From positions 1 to 64,000 of the forward strand of contig NZ_JAXCLE010000012.1 of NCBI RefSeq assembly GCF_037027585.1: DNA of 64,000 nt, in the 5' to 3' direction. The notes beneath the pieces were generated by a model that was given only the letters and a program-made list of their open reading frames with translations, made no database searches and had not been told where the DNA came from. The DNA is from Solibacillus ferritrahens (GTDB taxonomy: Bacteria; Bacillota; Bacilli; Bacillales_A; Planococcaceae). Of this stretch, positions 16,951 through 25,935 are shown in pieces; the stretch's first letter is position 1, and every line of letters starts with the position of its first letter. A program made the position numbers and the translations under genes.

Positions 16951-17475
16951 TTGGTGTGGTTGGGGGAGACAATATGCAAACGAATACATATTATTGGCTC
17001 TGTTGGAAGTGGTAAAACAACTTTAGCAAAGGAACTATCTTCAACGTTCAATATACCGTATTACGAATTAGATAATGTAGTATGGATCAGGCATGAGTCT
17101 GGAGATATAAGAAGAACGGAACAAGAAAGACAAGCATATTTAAATAGTATATTACAGTTAGACAGTTGGATCATTGAAGGAATACACAATGAAGACTGGG
17201 TAAGCGGTTGTTTTCATAGTGCAGATTTGATTTTATTTTTAAATACAAAATACTCAATAAGAACTTACCGTATTATAAAGAGGTTTTTAAAACAAAAATT
17301 TCGAATAGAGCAAGCAAATTATAAACCAACATTAACTATTTTCTTTAAAATGTTTAAATGGAATCGTTATTTTGAAGAAGTTGGTAAGGTTAATTTTTTC
17401 AGTAAATATGGGATACATAAAGATAAGATAAAGGTTATTAATAATACCAAAAGTGTGAAGAAGTACTTTAATTAA
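16951..17475 (+). CDS. P-loop kinase-like ATPase, start region probably frameshifted
   Basis: About 174 residues of a small P-loop protein of the adenylate-kinase-like (FlaR/topology modulation) group: HIIGSVGSGKTTLA is the Walker A strand-loop, then YYELDNVVW and a W-I-I-E-G strand. The frame has only TTG/GTG starts (16951, 16954, 16960) in front of KRIHIIG. An ATG at 16974 with a good GGGGGAGA site is one base out of frame: removing C16977 would give MKRIHIIG, the usual family start. So a one-base insertion, real or artefactual, is likely. The substrate is not known for the family. Confidence 0.7.
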   Translation: MVWLGETICKRIHIIGSVGSGKTTLAKELSSTFNIPYYELDNVVWIRHESGDIRRTEQERQAYLNSILQLDSWIIEGIHNEDWVSGCFHSADLILFLNTKYSIRTYRIIKRFLKQKFRIEQANYKPTLTIFFKMFKWNRYFEEVGKVNFFSKYGIHKDKIKVINNTKSVKKYFN

Positions 17476-17507
17476 AATGCTATTTATTAAAAATAAATTC
17501 TAAACAG

Positions 17508-17543
17508 TATAACCCCTTCCTAATTTTATGAAAGGGGTTATAC
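17508..17543. terminator. Bidirectional terminator
   Basis: TATAACCCCTT pairs with AAGGGGTTATA between the convergent P-loop and DUF4177 genes. Confidence 0.8.
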
Positions 17544-17572
17544 TTATTTTAATAATAGCTAAAATCAGATTC

Positions 17573-17773
17573 TTAATTTTTGTTAATTTCTTTTTCAAAA
17601 ATCAACTCAAAGTTCTCTGCAGACCCGTAACCGACAACACTTGGTGCAAAAATTTGAACGAGTCTCCAGCCATTTTTTGCCTCTTCATTTACAATTTCAC
17701 GGTAATCCTCTTTTGCCGTTGCCTTCATTAATCCTTGCTTTAATTCAATTTGAATAAATTTGTATTCATACAT
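17573..17773 (-). CDS. DUF4177 family small protein
   Basis: A 66-residue protein with the DUF4177 pattern: MYEYKFIQIEL, then EDYREIVNEEAKNGWRLVQIFAP and a closing strand NFELIFEKE. Members form a small alpha/beta fold of unknown function, widespread in Firmicutes. Two adjacent ATGs (17776, 17773) follow a GAGGGGGTG site; the second has better spacing. It is convergent with the P-loop gene and has no operon partner. Confidence 0.85.
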   Translation of the reverse strand: MYEYKFIQIELKQGLMKATAKEDYREIVNEEAKNGWRLVQIFAPSVVGYGSAENFELIFEKEINKN

Positions 17774-17975
17774 CATTATTCACCCCCTCAGGCTTAGTAA
17801 AATTTCTCCCATTATAAAATTCGTTAAGTATATGGTTAAACCTTTAATAAATATGAAATTTAAAATAAAAATATAACTGGTAAGAATAGTTAAGCAAATG
17901 GTCACATGACACCCTTTATACAATTGCTCTTACTAAAAATATGCTGTAAAGGCGAAATACAGCTATATAATATTT

Positions 17976-18005
17976 TTGCACGTGCGCCCACAATATTGAT
18001 ATAAT
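17976..18005 (+). promoter_or_regulatory. Promoter of the helicase operon
   Basis: -10 TATAAT at 18000-18005 with a weak -35 TTGCAC at 17976-17981, 18-base spacer. The start codon is 36 bases beyond the -10 box. Confidence 0.5.
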
Positions 18006-18040
18006 AAAGGTTATGATTAAATGATAAGGGAGGTGTGTTC

Positions 18041-21000
18041 ATGTCATCAAAAACAATAGCGAATGTGCAAACTCGCTGCCATATTTTACTTACAAATACT
18101 GCGCGGGAAGCGATGAAGGAGCATGTTCCTGATGAACACGCCTTTTTTAATTTACAGCAATATTTTGTCGTCGCAATTGAAAAAGTTTCTGTGGAAGATG
18201 ATCAAACACATATTACGATTTATTTTGATAATGAAAAAAATTTAAAGCTGAAAAGTAAGTTTGATGATCGTGTTGTCATTATGGACTGTGTGTTTGATCA
18301 AAAGAATGGTCTCGTTGCAAAAAGCTTCCGTTCACGTGGTAAAGGTACACCAGTCGTAACGAATCGCCGCGCAATGATGAAAATTCATTTTGTCGCTTCA
18401 CGTATTAGTGGGCATACATACCAAGCGCCGTTTTTACAGGCCATTGCTGAGCTACCAATAGCACAGGAACGCTTTGACTACGTAAATAAAAGAATTAGTA
18501 GCTGGGAAGGCTATTTAAAAGTTTTAAATAAAAATGCAGATATTGAAGATATACATGCCCGTTTTTCAGCCGTTACATATGATGCTGACTTTACACATAT
18601 GACATTACGTATTTCAAATCTGGATAATAAACATTGGAAGCAGATTGAAGGCTTAAGTGCCCGACTACGCGGTTATGTACAGGAAATTGGAGACGTCGCA
18701 AAGGTTCGTCGAAATGAAAATACAGTTGAAATTGCTTTAAAACCTTATTACAGTAACTTGGCCCGCAGAAATGAACTTAATTTTCTATCAGAGGATGTTG
18801 AATTTTCTAATGCTGCGACAAAATCACAGCTTAAGCGCTTATTAAAAGGTTTTGAGCGGTTAAAAGAAGGATTAGCGGCCAATGCCAATTTGGAAACAAT
18901 TTTATTTGAAGACAAACCAACGATTGCAGAGCGGAAACAGCCTCTATCAATCGATTTTCATAATCAGTTAAATATTTATCAGCAACAGGCAGTTGAAGGG
19001 GCAATGAGTGCAGAAGATTTATATGTCATTCAAGGCCCACCCGGTACCGGTAAAACAACGGTAATTTCGGAAATTTGCTACCAAAACGCCAAAGCCGGAT
19101 TAAAAACTCTCGTCGCCTCCCAATCAAACTTAGCTGTAGATAATGCGTTAAGTCGTCTATTGTCGAATAAGGATATTCGAATTCTTCGTTATGGACGTAC
19201 AGAAAGTATTGAAGAAGAAGGCAAAAAGTTTATTGAAGAAAATGTAGCAGCGTATTGGCAGGAGCAAACGTTTAACGCGATCGGTCATGAAATTTCATTG
19301 CATACAAAAAAAGAACAGCTTTTAAATGAAGAAATTGAACATGCACAAAAGGAAATTCAAGCGCTAAATGAACAAAAGCTAGAACTTGAAAAGCAAATCC
19401 AGCAAAAAGAAGCGGCGAAAGCTGAACTCCATGTATTGGCGGAAAAAATTAGTGCATTAAAAAAAGAGTTGACGTTATGCAAGAAAGAACTTGAGGAAAA
19501 TGAACGTAAACTCGAAAAACTACAAACAGCGCAAAGTACAACAGCTGAAACAGTCGCAAACTTCGAACAGCAATTAGCAGATGGAATGACTGTTGTACAG
19601 CTTACAGAACAGCAGCAAAAGTTAAGTGAAGCGAAAATAGACTATGAAAAGCAAATTGCACAAAGTAAATACAAGTCGCTTCTTCATCGTTATGAGCAAC
19701 AGTATGAAGGGATTCAATTAAAAATCGAACGTGCGAATGAAACTTCGGAATATGGAAAGATAGTCGACAAAATAGCCTCTTTGAAAAAAGTTTATGAAAT
19801 TGAAGCATTCATGACTGAATATAATATTCGCCGCAACTATGCAATGGATCGATTACTTACTGCTCTTGAGCGTATCCAGCCCCAAATGGAGCAATATAAG
19901 CCTATAAAGGATGTAAAAGAGCGGCTTGAAAAAGCACTGAATTACAGTGAAACAGCACTGGGCATTCATGTGACGCCAGATCAATTGGAAATGAATCATC
20001 ATTATTCACTTGAAGAGGTACAGGAATTTTTAACAAAACTAAGCATGGCATTCCGCGACCGAAAAGTTAATGCACAAAACGGGACACGCTCTATCCAAGG
20101 TATCCATTTGCGCATGCAATATATTGATCAGCTGAACAATAAGTATATGGATTCGATTCGTGAAACTGTACTTATTTTTGAAAAGCTAAAAGAAGAAATA
20201 ACGCTTCAGTTCAAGGAGCAAAATGACGAAAAAGCACAGGTCCTTCAAAAATTACAGGAAGAAGCTGCTGCAACTCAAACTCAAATTGATTCCGTAAAAG
20301 GAAATGTAGATCCATCAATCGTCGTTAGCCATACAACGGATGAACTTGAAGATTTGCTCGCTACAAACGAGCTAGAGCAAATGAAATTTGAAACACAGCG
20401 CCAAAATCGAGAAAGATTAGAGCTTCAGCACAGTAAAAAAGCAGAAGAACTTGCGGTACTGGATGAACAAATTGCACTTGGCACTGCCACTGTTGAAGAC
20501 ATGACTACACGCTTTAAAGAAATCAACAGTGAAGGCGTGCAACTCGAAAAACGCCGTACAGAGCTTGAACAATTAACGAAGCTAAATCCAGAACAAGCTA
20601 TTGTAGCTGTAAACGAAAAAATTGAGCATTTCACAGCGCAAATTGCAACATTACAAGTGAAAATCGATTTACTGCCCGTCACAGCCGAGCTTCAAAACGA
20701 GTGGTATGGCTTACTGAAAAATGCGAATGCGCACGATTTAGATGAAATCAGAAAATTATATGTGAAGCATGCGAATGTCATTGGCACGACATGTGTAGCG
20801 TCGGCAAATAAAGAGTTTATGGACAACTATCCAACTTTTGATGTTGTCATTATTGATGAAGTATCTAAGGCGACGCCACCTGAACTACTTTTACCGATGT
20901 TAAAGGGCTCAAAGATCATATTAGTAGGAGATCATCATCAATTACCGCCACTTGTAGGGGATGCAACGTTTGAAGAAACATTGGAGCAAGTTGTAAAAGA

Positions 21001-21787
21001 AAGTACGACTTTTGAGGAAAAACGTGAACTTGAAAAATTACTGGAAGAATCTTTATTCGAACGCCTTTATAATAACTTACCAACTCAAAATAAAACTATG
21101 CTTGCTCTTCAATATCGTATGCATAAAAATATTATGTCAACTATCACACCGTTTTATGAAAATGAACAGGAAAGCCTGCAATGTGGTTTGGAAGATTCGG
21201 ATGCTGTACGTGATCACTTCCTGCAAACTTCTAAAATTACGCGGAAAAATCATTTAATGTGGCTGGATATTCCGAATGAAAAGCCGTATTTTGAACAGCG
21301 TGTAAAAGAAGGGTCAAGCTTATTCAATGTAGCGGAGCTTGATCAGATTAAACAGCAATTACTGGAAATGAATGAAGCGACTGAAAAAGCAAAAGCGGAA
21401 GGATTAATCCCGCAAGGTGCTCAGAAATCTGTTGGGGTCATTTCGTTTTATGCCGAGCAAGTAAGACGCATAAATCGTCTCATCGAACAGGAACTAAGCT
21501 TACCGCATCTACACATCCGCACAGGCTCGGTCGATAAGTTCCAGGGGATGGAGATGGATGTCATTATCGTCAGTATGGTGCGTAATCATGACCATGAGCG
21601 CGGAGAAATTGGGTTTGCCAAAGATTATCGCCGTCTAAATGTAGCATTATCCCGCGCACGTGAACTGCTTATTATGATCGGCAGTACCGATATGTTTACA
21701 CAGCGTCCAAAACATGCGAAAACACGCGATATGTATTCCCATGTATTAAATACAGTAAAAGAGCAAAGTGGCTATTTTGCAATGTAA
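18041..21787 (+). CDS. Large SF1 (Upf1-like) helicase with a long coiled-coil insert
   Basis: A 1248-residue ATP-dependent nucleic-acid helicase or translocase of superfamily 1. The Walker A GPPGTGKTT is at about 332-340, the Q-motif-like LNIYQQQAVEGA is just before it, and TLVASQSNLAVDNAL follows. The Walker B IIDEVSKATP is near 937-946 with the VGDHHQLPP motif after it, and the C-terminal motifs FQGMEMDVIIVSMVR and RRLNVALSRAR are near the end. About 600 residues separate motifs I and II and consist mainly of Glu/Lys/Gln-rich heptad-like coiled coil (about 410-900). The N-terminal 320 residues match no domain I know. ATG 18041 follows GGGAGGTG. It is co-transcribed with the 21803 gene. Role in repair, RNA metabolism or defence is open. 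Confidence 0.92.
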   Translation: MSSKTIANVQTRCHILLTNTAREAMKEHVPDEHAFFNLQQYFVVAIEKVSVEDDQTHITIYFDNEKNLKLKSKFDDRVVIMDCVFDQKNGLVAKSFRSRGKGTPVVTNRRAMMKIHFVASRISGHTYQAPFLQAIAELPIAQERFDYVNKRISSWEGYLKVLNKNADIEDIHARFSAVTYDADFTHMTLRISNLDNKHWKQIEGLSARLRGYVQEIGDVAKVRRNENTVEIALKPYYSNLARRNELNFLSEDVEFSNAATKSQLKRLLKGFERLKEGLAANANLETILFEDKPTIAERKQPLSIDFHNQLNIYQQQAVEGAMSAEDLYVIQGPPGTGKTTVISEICYQNAKAGLKTLVASQSNLAVDNALSRLLSNKDIRILRYGRTESIEEEGKKFIEENVAAYWQEQTFNAIGHEISLHTKKEQLLNEEIEHAQKEIQALNEQKLELEKQIQQKEAAKAELHVLAEKISALKKELTLCKKELEENERKLEKLQTAQSTTAETVANFEQQLADGMTVVQLTEQQQKLSEAKIDYEKQIAQSKYKSLLHRYEQQYEGIQLKIERANETSEYGKIVDKIASLKKVYEIEAFMTEYNIRRNYAMDRLLTALERIQPQMEQYKPIKDVKERLEKALNYSETALGIHVTPDQLEMNHHYSLEEVQEFLTKLSMAFRDRKVNAQNGTRSIQGIHLRMQYIDQLNNKYMDSIRETVLIFEKLKEEITLQFKEQNDEKAQVLQKLQEEAAATQTQIDSVKGNVDPSIVVSHTTDELEDLLATNELEQMKFETQRQNRERLELQHSKKAEELAVLDEQIALGTATVEDMTTRFKEINSEGVQLEKRRTELEQLTKLNPEQAIVAVNEKIEHFTAQIATLQVKIDLLPVTAELQNEWYGLLKNANAHDLDEIRKLYVKHANVIGTTCVASANKEFMDNYPTFDVVIIDEVSKATPPELLLPMLKGSKIILVGDHHQLPPLVGDATFEETLEQVVKESTTFEEKRELEKLLEESLFERLYNNLPTQNKTMLALQYRMHKNIMSTITPFYENEQESLQCGLEDSDAVRDHFLQTSKITRKNHLMWLDIPNEKPYFEQRVKEGSSLFNVAELDQIKQQLLEMNEATEKAKAEGLIPQGAQKSVGVISFYAEQVRRINRLIEQELSLPHLHIRTGSVDKFQGMEMDVIIVSMVRNHDHERGEIGFAKDYRRLNVALSRARELLIMIGSTDMFTQRPKHAKTRDMYSHVLNTVKEQSGYFAM

Positions 21788-21802
21788 GGAAAGGTGTATA
21801 CA

Positions 21803-22558
21803 GTGGATTTAAACAGCATAACCGGACAATTACAAAAAGAACTTAACGAAAATCCAAACATCGAAATTCAAAAGCAGATGCAATACGCCATTCCCATTCA
21901 TACGTTGGAAGTGCACTATCATCCTGTTATGAGGAATGCGATGGATATTTTAATGAAGATGATGCTAATTTCATTTCAGAAGGCGAAGCTGAATAATGTC
22001 GAGCTTTTAGCGGAAATTTTATTAGTTGAACCGTTATTTATCCATGATTTAACGAATAAAATGTTACGAATGGGCATGATTGAAAAAGAAAATGAAGTGT
22101 TCACACTTACGGCAAAAGGAATGGCGCAGCTTGAATCGGGTATTTTTGAAGAGGAGCTTGAGCAAACAAGTCATTTTGTACAATATAGCCCGATTCATGA
22201 ACAGCTGCTGGAAGGGGACCTAGAGGAGTTCTCTGATTTAGAGGAGTTTCCTGAACCGTTTCCGACGATTGAAAACGAGGAAATTGAAGCGATTGAAGAA
22301 TCGATGCTGATTGAATTTATTCAGCGACAGTTAAGCGAACAACCATTGGCAGAACAGGAGGTCCCAACTTTTATTACAAAAGTTATATCGACCGAATCAA
22401 TTCAAATTAATGATATTCCGGTTCTATGTTTTTCGCTTATGGATCAAAAGGAAAACCGCCACTTTATGCGTGTGTATAATACGTTAACAGGTGCATGGGA
22501 TGAAAGGCTTGAAACGATTTTATTTAATTATGAGAAAGAGCATTTAAATCCTGAGTAA
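21803..22558 (+). CDS. Uncharacterised partner of the SF1 helicase
   Basis: A 251-residue soluble acidic protein of unknown family. Residues about 65-115 look like a winged helix (a helix pair VELLAEILLVEPLFIHDLTNK, then GMIEKENEVFTLTAKG as the wing). A very acidic linker with FSDLEEFPEPFP follows, and the last 70 residues look like a small alpha/beta domain. GTG 21803 is preferred to GTG 21794 because AAGGAAAGG lies eight bases before it. It starts 15 bases after the helicase stop, which implies a two-gene operon and a shared task. A DNA- or RNA-binding adaptor is the simplest guess. Confidence 0.75.
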   Translation: MDLNSITGQLQKELNENPNIEIQKQMQYAIPIHTLEVHYHPVMRNAMDILMKMMLISFQKAKLNNVELLAEILLVEPLFIHDLTNKMLRMGMIEKENEVFTLTAKGMAQLESGIFEEELEQTSHFVQYSPIHEQLLEGDLEEFSDLEEFPEPFPTIENEEIEAIEESMLIEFIQRQLSEQPLAEQEVPTFITKVISTESIQINDIPVLCFSLMDQKENRHFMRVYNTLTGAWDERLETILFNYEKEHLNPE

Positions 22559-22579
22559 ATATATATATTTTTTGAATTA

Positions 22580-22608
22580 TTGCAAAACTTACACTACCGT
22601 GTTACACT
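22580..22608 (+). promoter_or_regulatory. Promoter of the SAM riboswitch-metA unit
   Basis: -35 TTGCAA (22580-22585) and -10 TACACT (22603-22608) with a 17-base spacer, ending about 17 bases before the riboswitch P1 stem. Confidence 0.6.
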
Positions 22609-22624
22609 AGTGTCAATTTAATAG

Positions 22625-22731
22625 TCTTATCAAGAGAAGCGGAGGGAACTGTGCCCGTAGATGCTTCAGCAACCTCTAGTACAACTAGAAAGGTGCTACT
22701 TCCAGCAAGGCAATGACCTTGGCAGATAAGA
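22625..22731 (+). promoter_or_regulatory. SAM-I (S-box) riboswitch
   Basis: The P1 stem TCTTATC/GATAAGA closes the element. The S-box core is visible: AAGAGAAGCGGAGGGAACTG (kink-turn side), then GATGCTTCAGCAACC and the AAGGTGCTA-CTTCCAGC side, with a P4-like GGCAATGACCTT segment. This RNA binds S-adenosylmethionine and promotes the downstream terminator when SAM is plentiful, switching off metA. Confidence 0.95.
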
Positions 22732-22742
22732 ACGGGTATATA

Positions 22743-22782
22743 AACCTCTCATTTCTGTTGTGCTGGAATGAGGGGTTTTTTG
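22743..22782 (+). terminator. Riboswitch-controlled terminator
   Basis: AAACCTCTCATT pairs with AATGAGGGGTTT and is followed by a T-run. This is the expression platform of the S-box. The 146 bases from here to metA hold no other clear signal. Confidence 0.9.
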
Positions 22783-22928
22783 TGTTTTTTCGGCAAGTAT
22801 TCGATTACATGCTCCAATGATCAAACCCCTGCGGCTATTACAATGATTTATTTGAAAGGAAAGAAGCTCGAAAAAGCTTTGCGTTATTAAGCCAAGATTA
22901 TTTAGAAAGATTAGAGGGGGAAAGTGCA

Positions 22929-23870
22929 ATGCCAATTAATATTCCGAAACATTTACCTGCCGGTGAGCTGCTGAGAAGAGAGAAGATTTTCGTTATGGAG
23001 GAAGATCGTGCGAAAACTCAGCAAATTCGACCTTTGAATATTTTAGTGTTCAATTTAATGCCGGAAAAGGAAAAAACCGAGCTCCAATTATTGCGCTTAC
23101 TAGGGAACACACCACTACAGGTAGATGTTACATTTTTAAATACCGCTACATACGAATCCAAAAACGTTTCCAAATCACATTTAGATACGTTCTACCAAAC
23201 ATTCGATGAGATTAAGCACCGCCGATATGATGGTCTTATTATCACTGGTGCACCAGTAGAGAAAATGCAATTTGAAGATGTAGGCTATTGGAAGGAAATT
23301 ACCGATGTGATGGACTGGGCCGATCAAAATGTTACATCGATCATGTATATATGTTGGGGCGCACAAGCTGCACTGTATCATCATTTCGGTATCGGGAAGT
23401 TTGAGCTGCCTAAAAAATGCTCCGGCGTTTATTCGCATGTGATAACAGATTTAACGGTCGATTTAGTACGGGGCTTCAGTGATGAATATGTTGCACCTCA
23501 TTCACGCCATACATCTGTCTCAATAGATGAAGTCCGTGCACACCCAGATTTGCGTCTGCTTAGCTATTCGGACGATGCCGGTGTATTTATCGTCCAATCA
23601 AAAAACAATAAGCATATCATGATTACAGGCCATTTAGAGTATGATGCGACGACTCTATCGGACGAATATTTCCGTGATATTGAAAAGGATCCGGAAAATA
23701 CGGAAGTTCCGATTAATTACTTCCCGAATAATGACCCACAAAATGCACCTAAAAATGTATGGCGTGCCCATTCACATCTGTTATTCTACAACTGGTTAAA
23801 CTATTACGTATACCAAGAAACACCTTATGAATGGCATTTTGTTGAGGAAAATATCGAATATCACATATAA
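22929..23870 (+). CDS. metA: Homoserine O-acetyltransferase (MetA family)
   Basis: A 313-residue enzyme that activates homoserine at the first committed step of methionine synthesis. The nucleophile is Cys142 in YICWGAQAA, and the His235/Glu237 pair is in TGHLEYD. Residue 111, which selects the acyl donor in this family, is glutamate (TGAPVE111KM) as in Bacillus cereus MetA, where it gives acetyl-CoA preference; E. coli MetA has glycine there. So acetyl rather than succinyl transfer is expected. GAGGGGG precedes the ATG. It is controlled by the SAM-I riboswitch upstream and ends with a strong terminator. Confidence 0.97.
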   Translation: MPINIPKHLPAGELLRREKIFVMEEDRAKTQQIRPLNILVFNLMPEKEKTELQLLRLLGNTPLQVDVTFLNTATYESKNVSKSHLDTFYQTFDEIKHRRYDGLIITGAPVEKMQFEDVGYWKEITDVMDWADQNVTSIMYICWGAQAALYHHFGIGKFELPKKCSGVYSHVITDLTVDLVRGFSDEYVAPHSRHTSVSIDEVRAHPDLRLLSYSDDAGVFIVQSKNNKHIMITGHLEYDATTLSDEYFRDIEKDPENTEVPINYFPNNDPQNAPKNVWRAHSHLLFYNWLNYYVYQETPYEWHFVEENIEYHI

Positions 23871-23874
23871 GAAA

Positions 23875-23909
23875 AGCCAGCAAGGGAATATCTTGCTGGC
23901 TCATTTTTA
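23875..23909. terminator. Terminator between metA and the ABC ATPase gene
   Basis: AGCCAGCAAG/CTTGCTGGCT stem followed by CATTTTTATTTT. It also reaches the convergent gene's 3' end. Confidence 0.85.
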
Positions 23910-24677
23910 TTTTACTGCAAGCCATGCACGTTCTTGTTCTATTTGTAAACTTACTTCACGGCCAAAAAAGTCACTCAGCAATTGTTCATTCAATATGACT
24001 TCGCGAGTATCTGCAGCTACGCTTTCACCATCTTTCATTAACAGTACATGGCTAAAACAAGGTAAAATCTCTTCTACATGATGCGTTACATAAATAAGTG
24101 TAGGACAGTTATCGCACTTGGCTATTTGCTCAATCTTTTGTAGTAAGTTTTCCCGCTCTATAAGGTCAAGTCCGCCACATGGCTCATCTAATATTAATAT
24201 TTCTGGTTCTGCCATTAAAGCACGTGCAATTTGTACACGTTGACGTTCACCTTGTGATAAATGCTCAAATGATTTATTTGCCAAATGATCACAATGAAAC
24301 TGTTTCATAAAGGATAGTGCCTGCTCAATCTCCTCGTTGGACACGTCATTAAATAGACGGAGCGCACCGAATTTTCCGCTGAGCACAATTTCGATTGCAT
24401 TATCCTGCCAGTTGAAGCTATCAATCATTGCATTGCTTGCCCAGCCGATGCGTGTCCGTAGGGTAGGGATATATGTATTGCCGAAAGTTTCACCCAGTAC
24501 TTGCACTTTACCTTTGTTTGGCCAAATATAGCCGTTGATTACTTTTAACAAGGTTGTTTTTCCTGAACCATTCAAGCCTAAAATGGCCCAATGCTGTCCT
24601 TTTTGTACATGCCAGCTTAAATTATTCAAAATTACTTTTTCATTCCGGTATAGTTGGACATTTTCAATCTGTATCAT
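23907..24677 (-). CDS. ABC transporter ATP-binding protein (YlmA-like)
   Basis: A 256-residue ABC ATPase. It has Walker A GLNGSGKTT (about 34-42), the signature LSQGERQRVQIARAL, Walker B ILILDEPCGGLD and the switch histidine in YVTHHVEE. No membrane or binding-protein partner lies beside it, which is also true of B. subtilis YlmA, the nearest type I know. It may therefore pair with a distant permease or act alone. The ATG follows GGAGGTG. It is convergent with metA. Confidence 0.9.
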   Translation of the reverse strand: MIQIENVQLYRNEKVILNNLSWHVQKGQHWAILGLNGSGKTTLLKVINGYIWPNKGKVQVLGETFGNTYIPTLRTRIGWASNAMIDSFNWQDNAIEIVLSGKFGALRLFNDVSNEEIEQALSFMKQFHCDHLANKSFEHLSQGERQRVQIARALMAEPEILILDEPCGGLDLIERENLLQKIEQIAKCDNCPTLIYVTHHVEEILPCFSHVLLMKDGESVAADTREVILNEQLLSDFFGREVSLQIEQERAWLAVK

Positions 24678-24759
24678 TAAAAAACACCTCCAATTACTAC
24701 TATGCGGGATTTATTTTAATTACGGAAGTATTTTTTGAATATTGTAACAATTGTTAATA

Positions 24760-24795
24760 AAAAAAAGAAAGCAAACCTACTATGTTCGCTTTCTT
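24760..24795 (-). terminator. Terminator of the YczE-like gene
   Basis: GAAAGC-AAC pairs with GTT-CGCTTTC; on the minus strand it is followed by a long T-run. Confidence 0.75.
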
Positions 24796-24801
24796 CTCAT
24801 T

Positions 24802-25434
24802 TTAAATTACGGCACTTTCTACACCTGCTGCACGGTAAAACAGCTTTTCATTCCATTTTAGGGCCCATTGAACAACCGGTCCTAAGCCGAATGCCATAAA
24901 TACTGTCCCTATACCAACAGGACCGCCTAAAATGAAGCCTACAACAGCAACTGATACTTCCATTGTCGTACGTGCACGGTTCACGCTCCAGCCTAGGCGA
25001 CGGACTAATAACAGCATTAAAGTATCACGTGGTCCAACACCGAGGTTAGCCACCATGTACATACCACAACCAATACCTAGTAGCACTATACCTACTACAA
25101 ACGATAAAGTTTGCTCCAAAAGGTTGTGTGCATTAGGTAGCACATACAAAAAGATATCAATAAAAATCCCCGTTAAAAACATATCTAAATAGGTACCTAT
25201 TTTTGGTAGTCTTTTTGATAACATAGAGTCAATCGCTAAAATAATTAACCCTATAATGATGGACCAAGCCCCGATTGTTAAACCGAGATTTTTATAAAGT
25301 CCTATATGGAGCACGTCCCATGAACCTACACCGATTGTTTGTCCTTTAATCGTTAAGGCAACACCTAGTGACAAAACGATAATCCCTGCGATAAAAAATA
25401 GGCAGCGCCAATAAAATCCTTGTTTCACTTTCAA
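24802..25434 (-). CDS. YczE/YyaS/YitT-type membrane protein
   Basis: A 210-residue integral membrane protein with five hydrophobic segments and the repeated glycine-rich turns typical of the YczE/YyaS group (VGSWDVLHIGLYKNLGLTIG and ANLGVGPRDTLML). The B. subtilis relative YczE is needed for lipopeptide production, but the molecular function of the family is unknown. It stands alone, with its own terminator. Confidence 0.88.
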   Translation of the reverse strand: MKVKQGFYWRCLFFIAGIIVLSLGVALTIKGQTIGVGSWDVLHIGLYKNLGLTIGAWSIIIGLIILAIDSMLSKRLPKIGTYLDMFLTGIFIDIFLYVLPNAHNLLEQTLSFVVGIVLLGIGCGMYMVANLGVGPRDTLMLLLVRRLGWSVNRARTTMEVSVAVVGFILGGPVGIGTVFMAFGLGPVVQWALKWNEKLFYRAAGVESAVI

Positions 25435-25537
25435 TTGTAATCCCTCTTCTTGTAATCAATATCTTTACACATTATATCGATTACAAGGATGAAAAACGGA
25501 TTTACAATATATTTAAAATATTATAACTTTTTGAAGG

Positions 25538-25828
25538 CTATTTTTCATATGAATAGCTAAGTTCATCAGTTGTTTCATCGACGTCTACAATTAGATGATG
25601 GTTACTAAAAAACCATTCATCGGATTTTTCAATAAAGAAGTGTACATTCTCTATAATGGTTTCAATCCCTATTTCATGGGGCTGCTCACGTGTCATTCCT
25701 AACGAAAATCCTTCATGAAAGGGAGATGAGCCCCCATAGCGTGCATAAAAGCGAATATAGTCTCCATGTTCTATTTCCATTTCTTCTTTAAACCATTCGA
25801 CTGCTTTTTCAGTTAATTTAATTTCCAT
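25538..25828 (-). CDS. HesB/YneR-like protein
   Basis: A 96-residue protein of the HesB/IscA-like fold, YneR branch: MEIKLTEKAVEWFKEEM, then RFYARYGGSSPFHEGFSLGM. The family's cysteines for iron-sulfur work are missing, as in B. subtilis YneR, so the assembly-scaffold role is doubtful. ATG 25828 is chosen over the start at 25849 because AGAGGTG then fits. The gene sits before plsY and parE/parC as in B. subtilis, which supports orthology. Confidence 0.87.
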   Translation of the reverse strand: MEIKLTEKAVEWFKEEMEIEHGDYIRFYARYGGSSPFHEGFSLGMTREQPHEIGIETIIENVHFFIEKSDEWFFSNHHLIVDVDETTDELSYSYEK

Positions 25829-25899
25829 ACAATTCACCTCTATTGTCATTATGCAGGAAATGAAAAAAACTTACAAAACCCGCGCCTGCTAAAACGAAA

Positions 25900-25931
25900 C
25901 AAAAAAGGCTGAAGTATAAACCTTCAGCCTG
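25900..25931 (-). terminator. Terminator of plsY
   Basis: AGGCTGAAG/CTTCAGCCT stem; on the minus strand it is followed by T6. Confidence 0.87.
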
Positions 25932-25935
25932 CATG

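Noticed and set aside
20425..20682. Antisense open frame in the helicase
   Set aside because: Its composition (Ser/Cys-rich) is the typical shadow of a Glu/Lys-rich coiled coil.
24337..24757. Open frames opposite the ABC ATPase gene
   Set aside because: They are antisense to conserved ATPase motifs and carry no ribosome binding site.
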